A DNA stretch of 36,361 bases from Rhodobacterales bacterium (GTDB lineage: Bacteria; Pseudomonadota; Alphaproteobacteria; Rhizobiales; Stappiaceae): assembly GCA_008107755.1 (NCBI GenBank), contig VIRH01000078.1:1-36361 (forward strand), read 5' to 3'. Every line of letters begins with the position of its first letter. Position 1 is the stretch's first letter. The notes beneath the pieces are model-generated. The model had not been told where the DNA came from, ran no database searches, and saw only the letters and a list, made by a program, of their open reading frames with translations. Below are positions 1-9,187 of this stretch, one piece after another. The translations under genes and the position numbers were made by a program.

Positions 1-259
1 CTTCGCCCAGCGACTGACCGTTGGTCCCGGTTCCCCCGCCCCGCGGGCGGATGACGACGTCGTGGAACCTCGGGTCATCCAGAAGCGTCGCGATCCGCAC
101 CAGATCCGCTTCGTCGCGCGGATAGGCGATCGCATCCGGCATCACCTGGTAGATCGAATTGTCCGTGGCGAACACAACACGCGTCGAGATCGCGTCGCTC
201 AGGTCACCCCGAAAACCGCCATCGCGAAGCGCGCTCAGGAAATCCACGTATTTGGTCAT
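1..259 (-). CDS. ydiJ: YdiJ-type FAD-binding dehydrogenase, N-terminal part (runs off window)
   Basis: Only the first 86 codons are inside the window, starting at an ATG on the minus strand at 259. The visible protein contains ATDNSIYQ, PDAIAYPR and RPRGGGTGTNGQ. These match the start of the FAD-binding PCMH domain in the roughly 1000-residue YdiJ family, whose members act as D-2-hydroxyglutarate/D-lactate-type dehydrogenases with FAD and C-terminal iron-sulfur domains. The glycine-rich GGGTGTNGQ segment is the FAD pyrophosphate-binding loop. The catalytic and Fe-S parts are not visible, so substrate and completeness cannot be judged. The family call is firm; the gene symbol rests on N-terminal similarity only. 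Confidence 0.8.
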   Translation of the reverse strand, partial: MTKYVDFLSALRDGGFRGDLSDAISTRVVFATDNSIYQVMPDAIAYPRDEADLVRIATLLDDPRFHDVVIRPRGGGTGTNGQSLGE

Positions 260-692
260 TTCAACTTGTTCCGCACCACAACCCGTTTGAACACGGGGAA
301 ATCGAAAGCCTTTAGCCGCAAGCGCCCAGCCCGGTGAGGCTGACAGCACGCCGGCGAGAAGACTGAATACGCTGCACAGACGCGGTGCTCAACCGTTGGC
401 GGGACACGAAAGTCGGGACAAGGACCGTTCTTGTGACTGCGCCAGCCGGTTCCGCTCTGCTCCCGCGCAGCTTTCTGAGCTCGCCCCATCGTGGCCGCAA
501 ACAGGCGATTGCAGTGGTGCGCATTCCAGAGCTTCTCTGAATTGTGAACGGCACCGAACTGGCGGATTTACGCCATTTTAGACCCGAGTTCATTTTGTCG
601 CAGGAACGTTGTCGGCCCGTATGCATTTGCAGATCACAGGCGCACTTGAGTGCAGACCGTCAAAAAAACAGATCCAGGGAGTAGACGACACA
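260..692. other. Divergent intergenic region, no gene recognised
   Basis: This 433-bp stretch separates the minus-strand YdiJ-type gene from the plus-strand metallo-beta-lactamase-like gene, so it should hold both promoters. Short open frames occur on both strands, but none has a recognisable protein or a ribosome binding site I trust. I see no convincing terminator, tRNA or repeat. Confidence 0.5.
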
Positions 693-1454
693 ATGCGGCA
701 ACTGGCCGATAAATTCTGGACATTTCGCGGCGATTTCAGGGTCGCAAAGGTCATCAACGTCGGCACCCACATGTCTCTGGTCCGGCGCCAGAACGGAAAC
801 TTCCTGCTTTTGGACAGCTACGACCTCGATGAGAGCGAGCGAAAGGCCCTGCTTGAATTGACAGACGGCGGCAAGGCCATCGAGGCGATCATCAATGTGC
901 ACCCGTTCCACACACTGCACTGCAGAGCCATGCACGAGCTTCTGCCTCATGCCCGACTGATCGGTACGAGCCGGCACCAACAGGAGCTACCCGGCCTGCC
1001 CTGGGAGACGGGTGTCATCGAGGATCCCGCTTCGCAGGAACAATTTTCCGACGACCTTGAGTTTTCCGTTCCCGATGGCGTCAACTTTGTGACTTCGGAT
1101 GACCACGTCCACTTTGCGTCGGTGCTCGTTCGCCATCGCGAAAGCGGGATCGTTCATGTCGATGACACGCTGAACGTCTTCGCCGCCCCCGGTTTTCTGG
1201 GCAAGCTGTTGCCCCAGTCAAAACTGAAGTTTCACCCGACGCTCGCAAAGGCTCTGCAGAAAAGGGCGGGAGCGGCTGACGACTATGCGTCCTGGGCGCG
1301 AAGCCTCGCGGAACGTTGGGCCGGATCGCCGATTGTCTGCGCCGCACATTCCTCCGTTCGCAAACTTCCCGGAAACGGCTGGCAAGACGAAGTGCTTGAA
1401 GCCCTCGCATCCGTTGAAAAGACGCTCTCCGAGCATCGCTCCGCACACGGCTGA
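693..1454 (+). CDS. Metallo-beta-lactamase-fold-like protein
   Basis: A 253-residue soluble protein. The chosen ATG at 693 is preceded by CAGGGAG; upstream in-frame ATGs at 609 and 621 would add residues with no family character. The chain begins with strands typical of the metallo-beta-lactamase fold (VINVGTHMSLVRR, FLLLDSYDL). It then has HPFHTLHC where the fold's HxHxDH metal motif is expected, followed by later histidines (DDHVHF, HVDDTLN, CAAHSS). The pattern resembles the atypical MBL-like proteins often annotated as hypothetical hydrolases. The canonical HxHxDH is incomplete, so metal content and activity are uncertain. It lies 45 bp upstream of the aldehyde dehydrogenase on the same strand and may be co-transcribed with it. 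No signal peptide or membrane segment is visible. Confidence 0.6.
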   Translation: MRQLADKFWTFRGDFRVAKVINVGTHMSLVRRQNGNFLLLDSYDLDESERKALLELTDGGKAIEAIINVHPFHTLHCRAMHELLPHARLIGTSRHQQELPGLPWETGVIEDPASQEQFSDDLEFSVPDGVNFVTSDDHVHFASVLVRHRESGIVHVDDTLNVFAAPGFLGKLLPQSKLKFHPTLAKALQKRAGAADDYASWARSLAERWAGSPIVCAAHSSVRKLPGNGWQDEVLEALASVEKTLSEHRSAHG

Positions 1455-1499
1455 ACGCATCGGCCGGACCAGAAACCAAGAAGGATAAAGACCGAAACC

Positions 1500-2873
1500 A
1501 TGTCAAATTCGCTGAAAACCATCAATCCGCTGACGGAACAAGACCTGCAGACGTACCCGATCATGTCCGACGAGGAAGCCATGAGCGTGGTCGAGGCCAG
1601 CCACAACGCGTTTCTCGACTGGCGCCTGAAAAGCCTGGAAGAGCGCGCCAAGGTGATCTCCTCGATCGCCGAAGAATTGCGCAATTCGAAGGAAGACTTT
1701 GCAAAGCTCATGACCGATGAGGTCGGCAAGCTGTTGAAGGACAGCCGCGACGAGGTCGATCTCTGCGCTGCGATCTGCGACTACACTGCCAAGATCGGCC
1801 CGGACGCGCTTGCCGACGACGAGCGCGAGGTCGAGGGCGGCAAGGGCTACGTTACCCATTCTCCGATCGGTGTCATCTATGGCATTCAGCCCTGGAATTT
1901 CCCGGCCTATCAAGCCGTCCGCTATTCCATCGCCAGCCTGATGGCGGGCAATGGCGTCTTGCTGAAACATGCTGAAGCCTGCACCGGCAGCGGACTTTTC
2001 CTGCGTGATCTCTATGAGCGCGCGGGCCTCCCGAAGGGTCTTTTCGGAGTGCTCGTGATCTCCCACGATCAATCGGACAAGGTGATCGAAGACGAGCGCG
2101 TACGCGGTGTCACTCTGACGGGCAGCGACAAGGCCGGGCGTACTGTCGCGGCCAAGGCTGCGGAGTTGGTCAAGAAGACGGTGCTGGAGCTGGGATCCAA
2201 CGACGCCTATCTGGTTCTGGACGATGCGGATCTGGATCTGGCAGTGGAAACCTGCGCGCAGGGCCGCCTCTACAACAATGGCCAGACCTGCGTTAACGCC
2301 AAGCGCTTCATTGTCACCGAGAAGAACTACGACGCCTTCGTGAAGGCTTATGCCGAAAAGTTCGAAGCCATCAAGATCGGCGATCCCTCCGACGACAGCA
2401 CGCAGCTTGGGCCAATGGTCACGAAGAAGCAGCGCGACGAGCTGCACGATCAGGTTCAGAAGAGCGTCGAAAAGGGTGCGCGGCTTCTGGTCGGCGGCAA
2501 GATCCCGGATCGGGACGGCTGGTTCTACCCGGCAACTGTCCTTGCCGACGTCGAGCCTGGCCAGCCGGCCTATGAAGACGAAATGTTCGGCCCCGCTGCC
2601 GCGATCATCCGCGCCAAGGATGAAGACGATGCCATGCGGATCGCAAACAGCAGTCGATACGGTCTCGGCGGTGGCATTTTCAGCAAGGATGTCGAGAAGG
2701 CGCGCAAGCTGGCGGCTCAGTATTTCGACACCGGCATGGTGTTCATCAACACCTTCGATGTTGCCTATCCGAGCATGCCGTTCGGCGGTGTGAAGACGTC
2801 CGGCTACGGTCGCGAACACGGTCCGGAAGGACTGATGGAATTCGTCAATATCAAGTCGATCCGCGTCGGCTGA
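1500..2873 (+). CDS. NAD(P)-dependent aldehyde dehydrogenase, succinate-semialdehyde type
   Basis: The 457-residue length matches the short Sad/YneI and GabD-like succinate-semialdehyde dehydrogenases. Family marks are PWNFP with the oxyanion Asn near residue 133, TLTGSDKAGR in the cofactor-binding region, the general base in LELGSND (Glu230) and the catalytic Cys264 in NNGQTCVNAKRF. The C-terminal PFGGVKTSGYGRE is also diagnostic. The enzyme would oxidise a semialdehyde to the acid in the cytoplasm, for instance in 4-aminobutyrate catabolism. Substrate cannot be fixed from sequence, and no GABA transaminase is in view. The ATG at 1500 has an AAGGA upstream. A strong hairpin terminator follows at 2894, closing the unit that may begin at 693. 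Confidence 0.88.
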   Translation: MSNSLKTINPLTEQDLQTYPIMSDEEAMSVVEASHNAFLDWRLKSLEERAKVISSIAEELRNSKEDFAKLMTDEVGKLLKDSRDEVDLCAAICDYTAKIGPDALADDEREVEGGKGYVTHSPIGVIYGIQPWNFPAYQAVRYSIASLMAGNGVLLKHAEACTGSGLFLRDLYERAGLPKGLFGVLVISHDQSDKVIEDERVRGVTLTGSDKAGRTVAAKAAELVKKTVLELGSNDAYLVLDDADLDLAVETCAQGRLYNNGQTCVNAKRFIVTEKNYDAFVKAYAEKFEAIKIGDPSDDSTQLGPMVTKKQRDELHDQVQKSVEKGARLLVGGKIPDRDGWFYPATVLADVEPGQPAYEDEMFGPAAAIIRAKDEDDAMRIANSSRYGLGGGIFSKDVEKARKLAAQYFDTGMVFINTFDVAYPSMPFGGVKTSGYGREHGPEGLMEFVNIKSIRVG

Positions 2874-2893
2874 CCGGATTGACCGGACATCAG

Positions 2894-2920
2894 AAAGGGC
2901 CGGCTCGACCGGCCCTTTTT
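2894..2920 (+). terminator. Rho-independent terminator after the aldehyde dehydrogenase gene
   Basis: A 10-bp perfect stem (AAAGGGCCGG pairing with CCGGCCCTTT) has a 5-base loop and runs into a T-tract ending at 2920. It starts 20 bp after the stop codon. Confidence 0.9.
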
Positions 2921-2991
2921 GTTTGGCTTGAACGTCCCCTGACGAGACGAAACGCGGGTGTGTTCCGAGGGCATCGCGGCGAGGATAACAA

Positions 2992-3024
2992 AAAGGCGAT
3001 GGCAGCCGGGCCGCCATCGCCTTT
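2992..3024 (-). terminator. Rho-independent terminator after the chemotaxis receptor gene
   Basis: A 12-bp stem (AAAGGCGATGGC at 2992-3003 pairing with GCCATCGCCTTT at 3013-3024) has a 9-base loop. Read on the minus strand it is followed by T residues. It lies 30 bp beyond the stop codon of the methyl-accepting chemotaxis protein. Confidence 0.85.
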
Positions 3025-3054
3025 CAAGGATCTGCAAGATCGGGTCTTCGTGGA

Positions 3055-4734
3055 TCAGGCAGCCCGGATGGTGGACAGGAACCTGGACAGCTCGGACTGC
3101 AGGAACTCCGACTGCTTGGCAAGGTCGCCGGATGCCTGAAGGACTTCGTTCGCGGTCGCGCTCGATTTCGTAGCGGCTTCGGTGACGGTGCCGATCGAGC
3201 GCGAGACTTCCATGGTTCCGATGGCGGCCTGCTGAATGTTATGCGCGATTTCCTGCGTTGCCGCGGCTTGCTGCTCTACCGAAGCGGCGACCGCCGTGCT
3301 GATTTCCTTGACCTTGCCGATCGTGGTCGCAACGCCGTTAATGGCAGTTGCGGATTCGTCGGTCGAGCTCTGGATTTCCGCGATCTGGTCGGCGATTTCG
3401 GTGGTCGCGCGAGCTGTCTGGTCCGCAAGCTCCTTGACCTCGGCGGCAACCACGGCAAAGCCCTTGCCGGCATCGCCGGCGCGGGCGGCCTCGATCGTCG
3501 CGTTGAGCGCCAGAAGGTTGGTCTGTGCCGCGATGCCAGTTATCAGCTCGACAATGTCGCCGATCTTCTGGGCAGCGCTGGAGAGGCCGTGCACCTTGCT
3601 GGCCGCGGAATCCGCATCTCTGACCGCTTCGTCCGAAATGTTGTTGGAGCGGTCCACCTGTCCGGAGATCTCCTGCACCGACGCAGTCAGTTCTTCCGTC
3701 GCGGAGGCGACTGTTTCCACGTTTGAGGAGGCTTCCTCGGATGCAGTTGCCACCGTGCCGGACCGTTCGGAGGTCACATTCGCCGTGTCATACATCTCGC
3801 GAGCAAAGTTTTCGAGCTGGGCGGCGGCGGCGGAAACAGACTGGACGATACCGCCAACAGCTTCCTCGAACTGGGACGCCATCTTGTCCAGTTCCGACTG
3901 GCGCTTTTCTTCAGCACGCGCCTTTTCGTCTTCGTTCTCCTGAGCGAGCCTCGCATTCTCCCCGGCTTGCTCGCGGAAATAATGCGCCGTTTTTGCCAGA
4001 TCACCGATTTCGTCCTTGCGATCGGTTCCCTCAATGGCAACGTCGAGGTTGCCTCTAGCGAGTTCCTTGAACGTATCCACGATGCGCGATATCGGCTTTG
4101 CAATGCCGAAGCGGGAGATCCAGACGCCGAGGACAATGGAAAAGACGACGGCCAGCGCCGCGATAATCACCAGGGTGGATGCGGCCGAGCGGGCATTCTC
4201 AGTGGCGCTCTCCCGCAGATTTGCCATCTTGGCCGAAGAGTACTTGCTGTAGACCTTGACATTGTCGGTCACGGTCTGCTGGCCCTCGAGTGCAACGTCA
4301 AGCGCCGCATCAATGGCGGCGCTGTCCTCCGGGGCACTTACCGCAACATCGATCATCTGCTCGATGTTCGAGAAGTAGGACTTGAGCGAGCTTCGTACGG
4401 TGTCGAGCTGCTTCATTTCCTGTGCATCGGCAACAGCTTCCAGCTTCGGCAGACGGCCGAGCATTTCGTCGACACGGCGCTTGTTCTGGGCACGATAGTC
4501 GGCGGCATTTTCCGCGTCGAGCGCGAGCTGATAGGTCATGCGGCTGATGGCGACGATATCGATGCGCAGGTCCATCGCCTCGCGGGCGGCTTCTTCCGAA
4601 AGCCCGACATTGTTGAAAGTCTGTGTGACGCCGGTCAACTGACTGTAAGCGAGCCAGGTGGTTCCCGCAGCTGCGAAACTCAAAAGCATGATGACGCCAA
4701 GCATCTTCTTGACGATCGAAATATTCTTCAGCAC
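3055..4734 (-). CDS. Methyl-accepting chemotaxis protein
   Basis: A 559-residue transmembrane chemoreceptor. An N-terminal membrane helix (about residues 11-31) is followed by a helical periplasmic sensor of the four-helix-bundle type. A second membrane helix lies at about 186-208, then a HAMP domain ([13 protein letters not shown] onward) and a long cytoplasmic coiled coil. The signalling tip for CheA/CheW is clear in [20 protein letters not shown] and the following [17 protein letters not shown]. There is no C-terminal CheR/CheB-tethering pentapeptide; the chain ends FLSTIRAA. The start is a GTG with GGAG nine bases upstream, placed so that the first helix has a short positive N-terminus. 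It is monocistronic with its own terminator. The ligand is unknown. Confidence 0.95.
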   Translation of the reverse strand: MLKNISIVKKMLGVIMLLSFAAAGTTWLAYSQLTGVTQTFNNVGLSEEAAREAMDLRIDIVAISRMTYQLALDAENAADYRAQNKRRVDEMLGRLPKLEAVADAQEMKQLDTVRSSLKSYFSNIEQMIDVAVSAPEDSAAIDAALDVALEGQQTVTDNVKVYSKYSSAKMANLRESATENARSAASTLVIIAALAVVFSIVLGVWISRFGIAKPISRIVDTFKELARGNLDVAIEGTDRKDEIGDLAKTAHYFREQAGENARLAQENEDEKARAEEKRQSELDKMASQFEEAVGGIVQSVSAAAAQLENFAREMYDTANVTSERSGTVATASEEASSNVETVASATEELTASVQEISGQVDRSNNISDEAVRDADSAASKVHGLSSAAQKIGDIVELITGIAAQTNLLALNATIEAARAGDAGKGFAVVAAEVKELADQTARATTEIADQIAEIQSSTDESATAINGVATTIGKVKEISTAVAASVEQQAAATQEIAHNIQQAAIGTMEVSRSIGTVTEAATKSSATANEVLQASGDLAKQSEFLQSELSRFLSTIRAA

Positions 4735-5616
4735 CTGACCGATCTCCAGAGATAAGAGAGGATGGATTGCGCCGAGTGGCGGTCCTTTGCCGTAACTTCT
4801 ACAATGGAGAGCCTTGCGAAAAGGTTTATGTGCACTGCGTCATTTTTCGTAGAGTCGTCGATATTTCACGTTGAGGAAAACCCTCCCCAGCGCCCGGTTC
4901 AAAGACATTCAGCGGCCTGAACTGATTGAATGGATTGACAGTCTTTACGTAATGCGGCGTGGCGGGTGAAGCTAACCTTCCCGAGCCGTTCCTTCGCCGA
5001 GTGCATCCCGCGCCGCGCCAAAATATCGCGGCCCTGGGTGTCTGGCCGACATTGACTTCGCCAAGATGGGCATCTCAGCTGCCGCGAAACACGCTTTGCC
5101 TGCGTGATGCGATGGTCGGTTGCCCGATGGCGCTTATGGCGATGCCGGCGCGCCAGCAGAAATTCCTGTTTTCTCCACGTGGCCGTCACGCCAGATGTCC
5201 CGCTGGACCGGCGGAATCGATCAGCCAAGTTGATTGCGCATCTGGTCGAGCACGGAATCTGGCAACTGCGCATCGCCGCGCGGAGAGGCCTGAGATCGAA
5301 GAGGGGTCAGACTGTCCTGGCGTCAGAAACCTGACAGAACGTCCATCGCACCGATTGTAATCTTGAATGCAAATAGCGAGTCAATCCTTTGCACACGCCT
5401 ATTACATGGTACAATCGCCCATGATCCCTCGTCTTTCCTTGCAGACCTGAAAAATATCAGGATTCCAAATACTTGTTTTGATTTTGACATCTCGGCAGGC
5501 TGATAAATTCACTTGCGTTTAACGCGATTTTTTACTAGAAAAAAGGGATCGACAGCATGCAAAGAGGGCGCTGTCGGCTGAAGGGTGGCAGCTTCGCCCC
5601 AACAAAGGAGGGCGAT
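4735..5616. other. Long gene-poor region
   Basis: About 880 bp between the chemoreceptor start and a 44-residue membrane peptide. Open frames of 60-130 codons exist on both strands, but none shows family motifs, codon bias like the neighbours or a good ribosome binding site. Near its right end it becomes AT-richer. Promoter-like pieces there are TTGCAC at 5389 with TACAAT at 5410, and TTGATT at 5478 with GATAAA at 5502. The left edge must hold the chemoreceptor promoter. Confidence 0.5.
5550..5576 (+). promoter_or_regulatory. Hairpin in the leader of the 44-residue peptide gene
   Basis: CGACAGC at 5550-5556 pairs with GCTGTCG at 5570-5576 across a 13-base loop, 40 bp upstream of the ATG at 5617. 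A second possible fold, GAAG (5580-5583) with CTTC further on, lies between it and the ribosome binding site. A role in controlling translation is inference. Confidence 0.35.
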
Positions 5617-5751
5617 ATGTCTTCCAGCTTTCAAATCTCACGGAAACCCAGTTTTTTCACCTGGCGCGGCATGAGCGCGACGGGATGCACGATGACGCTG
5701 CTGAGCTTCACGATGGTCGCTTACCTGACTGTCGGGGATTTGCTGTGGTAA
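5617..5751 (+). CDS. Small single-span membrane protein (44 residues)
   Basis: The ATG at 5617 is preceded by an almost ideal ribosome binding site (AAAGGAGGG, four-base spacing to the ATG). An in-frame ATG at 5557 lacks one. The peptide starts polar and positively charged (SSSFQISRKPSFFTWRG). It then has one hydrophobic stretch (TMTLLSFTMVAYLTVGDLLW) that could span the membrane with the N-terminus inside. It ends within the hydrophobic segment. I do not recognise a family. The gene stands alone in a gene-poor stretch and faces the end of the transglutaminase gene at 5931. Evidence for coding rests on the ribosome binding site and the membrane-like composition; size makes similarity arguments weak. 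Confidence 0.5.
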   Translation: MSSSFQISRKPSFFTWRGMSATGCTMTLLSFTMVAYLTVGDLLW

Positions 5752-5930
5752 CCGGAAGCCTCGTCGCCAGCTAACGTGCTTCTTCGCAGGAGAACCCGGA
5801 TTAACGCATGCCGTGAAGTCTCGGACTGAGCGGCAGACGCTGTACCTCGAAACCCGGGAAATCGAGGGGTGGTGCATTGTCTTCCGGGTCGCGATGGCGA
5901 CCCTGATCCAGACGACAGGATCGATTTCAA

Positions 5931-6827
5931 TCAATCGTCTGTCTTGGGATCGTATGGTTCGTTTCGCACCTGCACCTCGACATCCATACCCAGATGAGTC
6001 GTGCCGGGATGCTGTTCATATATCCCGCTTATGGGAATGGCCTGATACGGCGTTCGCGTGACGGCGACACGAATGAGGTTGGGACTGCCTATGATGCGGT
6101 TGGTCGGGTCAAATTCGACCCACCCTTCATCCGGAAGATAGATTTCCGCCCAGGCGTGCGTGGAACCGCCGCCTGTGTGCTCCGCCCCCTCTTCTGCCGT
6201 GTCATTAAGATAGCCCGTGACAAACCTGGCGGCAAAACCCGACAAGCGGGCGGCCTCCATGAACAGAAGCGCGAAATCACGGCAACTGCCTGACCCTTCG
6301 GCGATTGTCGTGGCAGCGCTTTGCGTGCCGGACCGCTCGCGCCGGACATAGTCATGCTGCTTGTTGATCCGGTCGGACAGGTTCCTGAGAAAAACCAGGG
6401 CCTCATCGGCAGTTGGCTCCGGATCCGCGTTAAGCCAGGCGGCGATCGCGGGTCCTTCGTGAGGGTTCTCGAGCGCTATGAAAGGCGCCAGATCGATAAG
6501 GTCTTCCTCCGAATAGGCAAACGGATAGGCGATCAGGCTCCGGCCCGGAGCGGCAAGAAAATCCTCGTGGGAAAAACGGCGCAGCAGAAGCTCGCTTCGG
6601 ATTTCGAGCGTGTCCGACGCTTCGAAGAACTCGGCGCTCGCAACCGAATTGCCGAACGTGTCGAAGTGCCATCGTAACCGGGGTTGTGGTGAAATCTCGA
6701 TGGCCGAGGAAATGAGACGCATGTCATGGCCGTCACGCGGGCGAAGAAGCAGCCGGTGGGGCCCGAATTTGACTGGATGACTGTAGCGATATCGTGTCGA
6801 ATGCAGAACGCGAATGGCGGTTTTCAT
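5931..6827 (-). CDS. Transglutaminase-like cysteine protease family protein
   Basis: A 298-residue protein from an ATG at 6827 with AAGG seven bases upstream; a GTG at 6848 in the same frame is a weaker alternative. The N-terminal half (RVLHSTRYRYSHPVKFGPHR) is the beta-rich bacterial transglutaminase-like N-terminal domain. The papain-like core follows with all three catalytic residues: Cys182 in GSGSCRDFA, His224 in THAWAEIYL and Asp240 in EFDPTN. Family members are cytoplasmic and of mostly unknown substrate, often found with alpha-E and ATP-grasp proteins in peptide-synthesis loci; none of those is present here. It is divergent from a second transglutaminase-like gene at 6927, sharing a 99-bp promoter region, which suggests a linked function. 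Confidence 0.9.
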   Translation of the reverse strand: MKTAIRVLHSTRYRYSHPVKFGPHRLLLRPRDGHDMRLISSAIEISPQPRLRWHFDTFGNSVASAEFFEASDTLEIRSELLLRRFSHEDFLAAPGRSLIAYPFAYSEEDLIDLAPFIALENPHEGPAIAAWLNADPEPTADEALVFLRNLSDRINKQHDYVRRERSGTQSAATTIAEGSGSCRDFALLFMEAARLSGFAARFVTGYLNDTAEEGAEHTGGGSTHAWAEIYLPDEGWVEFDPTNRIIGSPNLIRVAVTRTPYQAIPISGIYEQHPGTTHLGMDVEVQVRNEPYDPKTDD

Positions 6828-6926
6828 TGGAACCTTCGTCGCCACCACACGTTGAACTTGATTGTCCTTGGCGCGGGAGACTCCTTAGCTTGGACGCAAA
6901 ACATCTTGCTGACAAGGACGATCGCC

Positions 6927-7838
6927 ATGCTCATTCGAATTGGATTCGAAATTACCGTCACATGTCCCGAACCGGTCCCCATGTTGCTGGCCCTTTCCGT
7001 TCACAGCAGTTTCCAGGGAAAGATGATCGGCTCGGATTTCGTGCGAAATGAGCGTGCCGACGACATCAGAGAATACGTCGACGGCTATGGCAATCGCATC
7101 ACCCGTGTGACAGCGCCAGGGGGTGTCTCCACCTTCTGGTCGGACGCGATTGTGGAAGTCGACGGGCTGCCGGACAGGGTTCCGCGGCACGCGCGCCAGC
7201 ATGCCGTGCAGGACCTGCCGAACGAAACGCTGAACTTTCTTCTCGCCAGCCGCTATTGCGATTCAGACCATCTCGGCGACTTCGCCTGGAAGGAGTTTGG
7301 CCAGACTGAGCCCGGTTGGGCGCGGGTACAGGCAATTTGTGACTTCGTTCATTCGCACGTGAATTTCGGCTACATGTTCGGTCGGTCCGACAAGATGGCC
7401 GGACATGTTCTGACGGAACGCACCGGCGTGTGCAGGGATTTCGCGCATCTGGCAGTCAGCCTGTGCCGGGCCATGGGCATACCGACGCGATATGCGAGCG
7501 GGTATCTCGGTGACATCGGCGTTCCGGATGCCGGGTTCGATGACTTCTGCGCCTGGTTCGAAGTCTATCTCGACGGCGAGTGGCACACGTTCGACGCCCG
7601 TTACAATGTGCCCCGGATCGGCCGAGTGCTGATGGTGAGGGGTCACGATGCGGCGGATGTCGCCATGATGACGTCGTTCGGCTCTTACGAACTGACCGAT
7701 TTCAGGGTCTGGAGCCTGGAACTCGCGGACACCGACGACGAAGACTATCTGCTGAAAACCCTGGATATCAGGCCACGTCCCGAGCAGCGCGGATTGGGCG
7801 TGCAGGCAGACCAAATGTCATTGCAGGCGGGGGCTTGA
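6927..7838 (+). CDS. Transglutaminase-like protein lacking the usual catalytic His
   Basis: A 303-residue protein. The ATG at 6927 has AAGGA eight bases upstream. The N-terminal domain (MLIRIGFEITVTCPEPVPML) is the beta-rich region of one bacterial transglutaminase subfamily. The core shows Cys169 in TGVCRDFAHLA and the third-residue Asp in HTFDARYN (about Asp223). Where the sister gene has THAW this one reads DFCAW, so Cys208 stands in the position of the catalytic His. I believe some subfamily members also deviate here, so this may be a subfamily trait rather than a lesion; the rest of the protein is intact. Divergent from the transglutaminase gene at 6827. The stop is 5 bp before the convergent histidine kinase stop. 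Confidence 0.88.
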   Translation: MLIRIGFEITVTCPEPVPMLLALSVHSSFQGKMIGSDFVRNERADDIREYVDGYGNRITRVTAPGGVSTFWSDAIVEVDGLPDRVPRHARQHAVQDLPNETLNFLLASRYCDSDHLGDFAWKEFGQTEPGWARVQAICDFVHSHVNFGYMFGRSDKMAGHVLTERTGVCRDFAHLAVSLCRAMGIPTRYASGYLGDIGVPDAGFDDFCAWFEVYLDGEWHTFDARYNVPRIGRVLMVRGHDAADVAMMTSFGSYELTDFRVWSLELADTDDEDYLLKTLDIRPRPEQRGLGVQADQMSLQAGA

Positions 7839-7843
7839 GCCTC

Positions 7844-8914
7844 TTACGAGTCTGCTGCCTCGTCAAAGGCAGGAAGCTCCAGGGTAAAGGTCGTCGCGGA
7901 TTCGTCAGTTTCCATCGACAGCTTGCCATCATGCGCTTGTGCGATCTGCGAGCAGATATAAAGGCCAAGCCCTAGTCCGTGCGTATTCTCGCTGGCATTG
8001 CCTTTGAAAAAGGGCTCAAACAGGCTCTTCTGAACGTTCTCGGGAATAGGCGTTCCCTGGTTGGAAACGGACAGGTGAAGTTCACCTGAATGACTGCTCG
8101 CCTTTACGGTGATCGGTGCGCCCTTTGTTCCGTGCGTGACGGCGTTTCCGAGCAGGTTGGACAGCACCTGCAACACCCTCGGCGCATCGCAATAGATTTC
8201 GTCTTCAATAGACGTGCTCAGATTGATCTCTACGCTCGGATGAGCCGTCTGAATTTCAGATACCAGATCCGAAATCTCGTCTTCCAGATGAGTGCACATT
8301 ACGCGTTTGAGCCCGATGCCATCACCCAGCCGCGCTCTGGCGAAGTCCATCATGTTATCGATGAGTTCCAGCATTCTCACCGAGCTTGCTTGCATCTCAC
8401 CCAGGATGAGCTTTGAACGATCCGTATGGGTATCTTGCGAGATCAATCTGATGCCGGCCATGATCGCTGCAACCGGGTTCCGAAGGTCATGGCCCAGGAT
8501 CGCAATGAATTGCTCGCGCAGCGTCGCCTCGTCGCGCTGAGCAGAGATGGTCTGCTCTCTCAGCTTCTCTTCCGTAACATCGCGAATAGTGCAATAGAAC
8601 ACATCGTCTTCAGGCACCGCCACCCAGGAGAACCAGCGGTACTCTTCGTCTTTTGTCTTGTAGCGATTTTCAAATCGAAGGACTGGCATGCCAACCTTGA
8701 CTTTTTCAAACGCCGTTATGGATCGTTCGATGTCATCTTCGTGAAGGAAGTTGAGAAACGGCTGACCGACAATTTCATCCTGTGTCCAGCCGAGTGTCGA
8801 AGTCCAGGCGGGATTGACTGCCACGAAGGTGCCGGCTGCGTCGAGGATGCACATCAAATCAGGTGTAACGCGCCATGTCTGCATGGCGATATGCTGTTGT
8901 TTCGACATTTCCAT
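7844..8914 (-). CDS. PAS-domain sensor histidine kinase
   Basis: About 356 residues with no membrane segment, so a cytoplasmic sensor. A PAS/PAC domain covers roughly residues 15-120 (TPDLMCILDAAGTFVAVNPAW, then CTIRDVTEEK). A short coiled coil precedes a HisKA dimerisation domain with the phospho-accepting His142 in FIAILGHDLRNPVAA. The ATPase domain has the N-box (SNLLGNAVTHG), a G1-like NQGTPIP, and G2 GLGLGLYI. No response regulator is adjacent, so the partner is elsewhere. Start is uncertain: ATGs at 8914 and 8908 and a TTG at 8932 are in frame, and none has a strong ribosome binding site. I chose 8914. It overlaps nothing and converges on the second transglutaminase gene. Confidence 0.9.
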   Translation of the reverse strand: MEMSKQQHIAMQTWRVTPDLMCILDAAGTFVAVNPAWTSTLGWTQDEIVGQPFLNFLHEDDIERSITAFEKVKVGMPVLRFENRYKTKDEEYRWFSWVAVPEDDVFYCTIRDVTEEKLREQTISAQRDEATLREQFIAILGHDLRNPVAAIMAGIRLISQDTHTDRSKLILGEMQASSVRMLELIDNMMDFARARLGDGIGLKRVMCTHLEDEISDLVSEIQTAHPSVEINLSTSIEDEIYCDAPRVLQVLSNLLGNAVTHGTKGAPITVKASSHSGELHLSVSNQGTPIPENVQKSLFEPFFKGNASENTHGLGLGLYICSQIAQAHDGKLSMETDESATTFTLELPAFDEAADS

Positions 8915-9187
8915 TCGCCACGAAACTCTCAAACCACATCACGAATTGCGCCCAATAGCATAATAAGCAAATAACGACCATTGAATAAAACACGGTAAAG
9001 AGTGCCGTAGCGTCTCTGCGCAAAAATCGCGTTCAGCATCGTCGTCGCGCACCGCTCGACCATCACTTTCAAGAGCTGCGGCAGACCCCACGACCTTTCG
9101 AGACAGCGAGAGACCGGATCACCGAGCGTTGCCTGCGGTGTTCGATTTCCCCCTTCGTGCGACCGGCTCATGTCAGCAACGCTCTTG

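Noticed and set aside
1503..3017. A 504-codon minus-strand frame over the aldehyde dehydrogenase gene
   Set aside because: It crosses the dehydrogenase terminator and has no motifs, while the plus strand encodes a complete enzyme.
4899..5360. Overlapping open frames on both strands in the gene-poor gap
   Set aside because: They lack ribosome binding sites, domains and neighbour-like codon use, and read as random GC-rich sequence.
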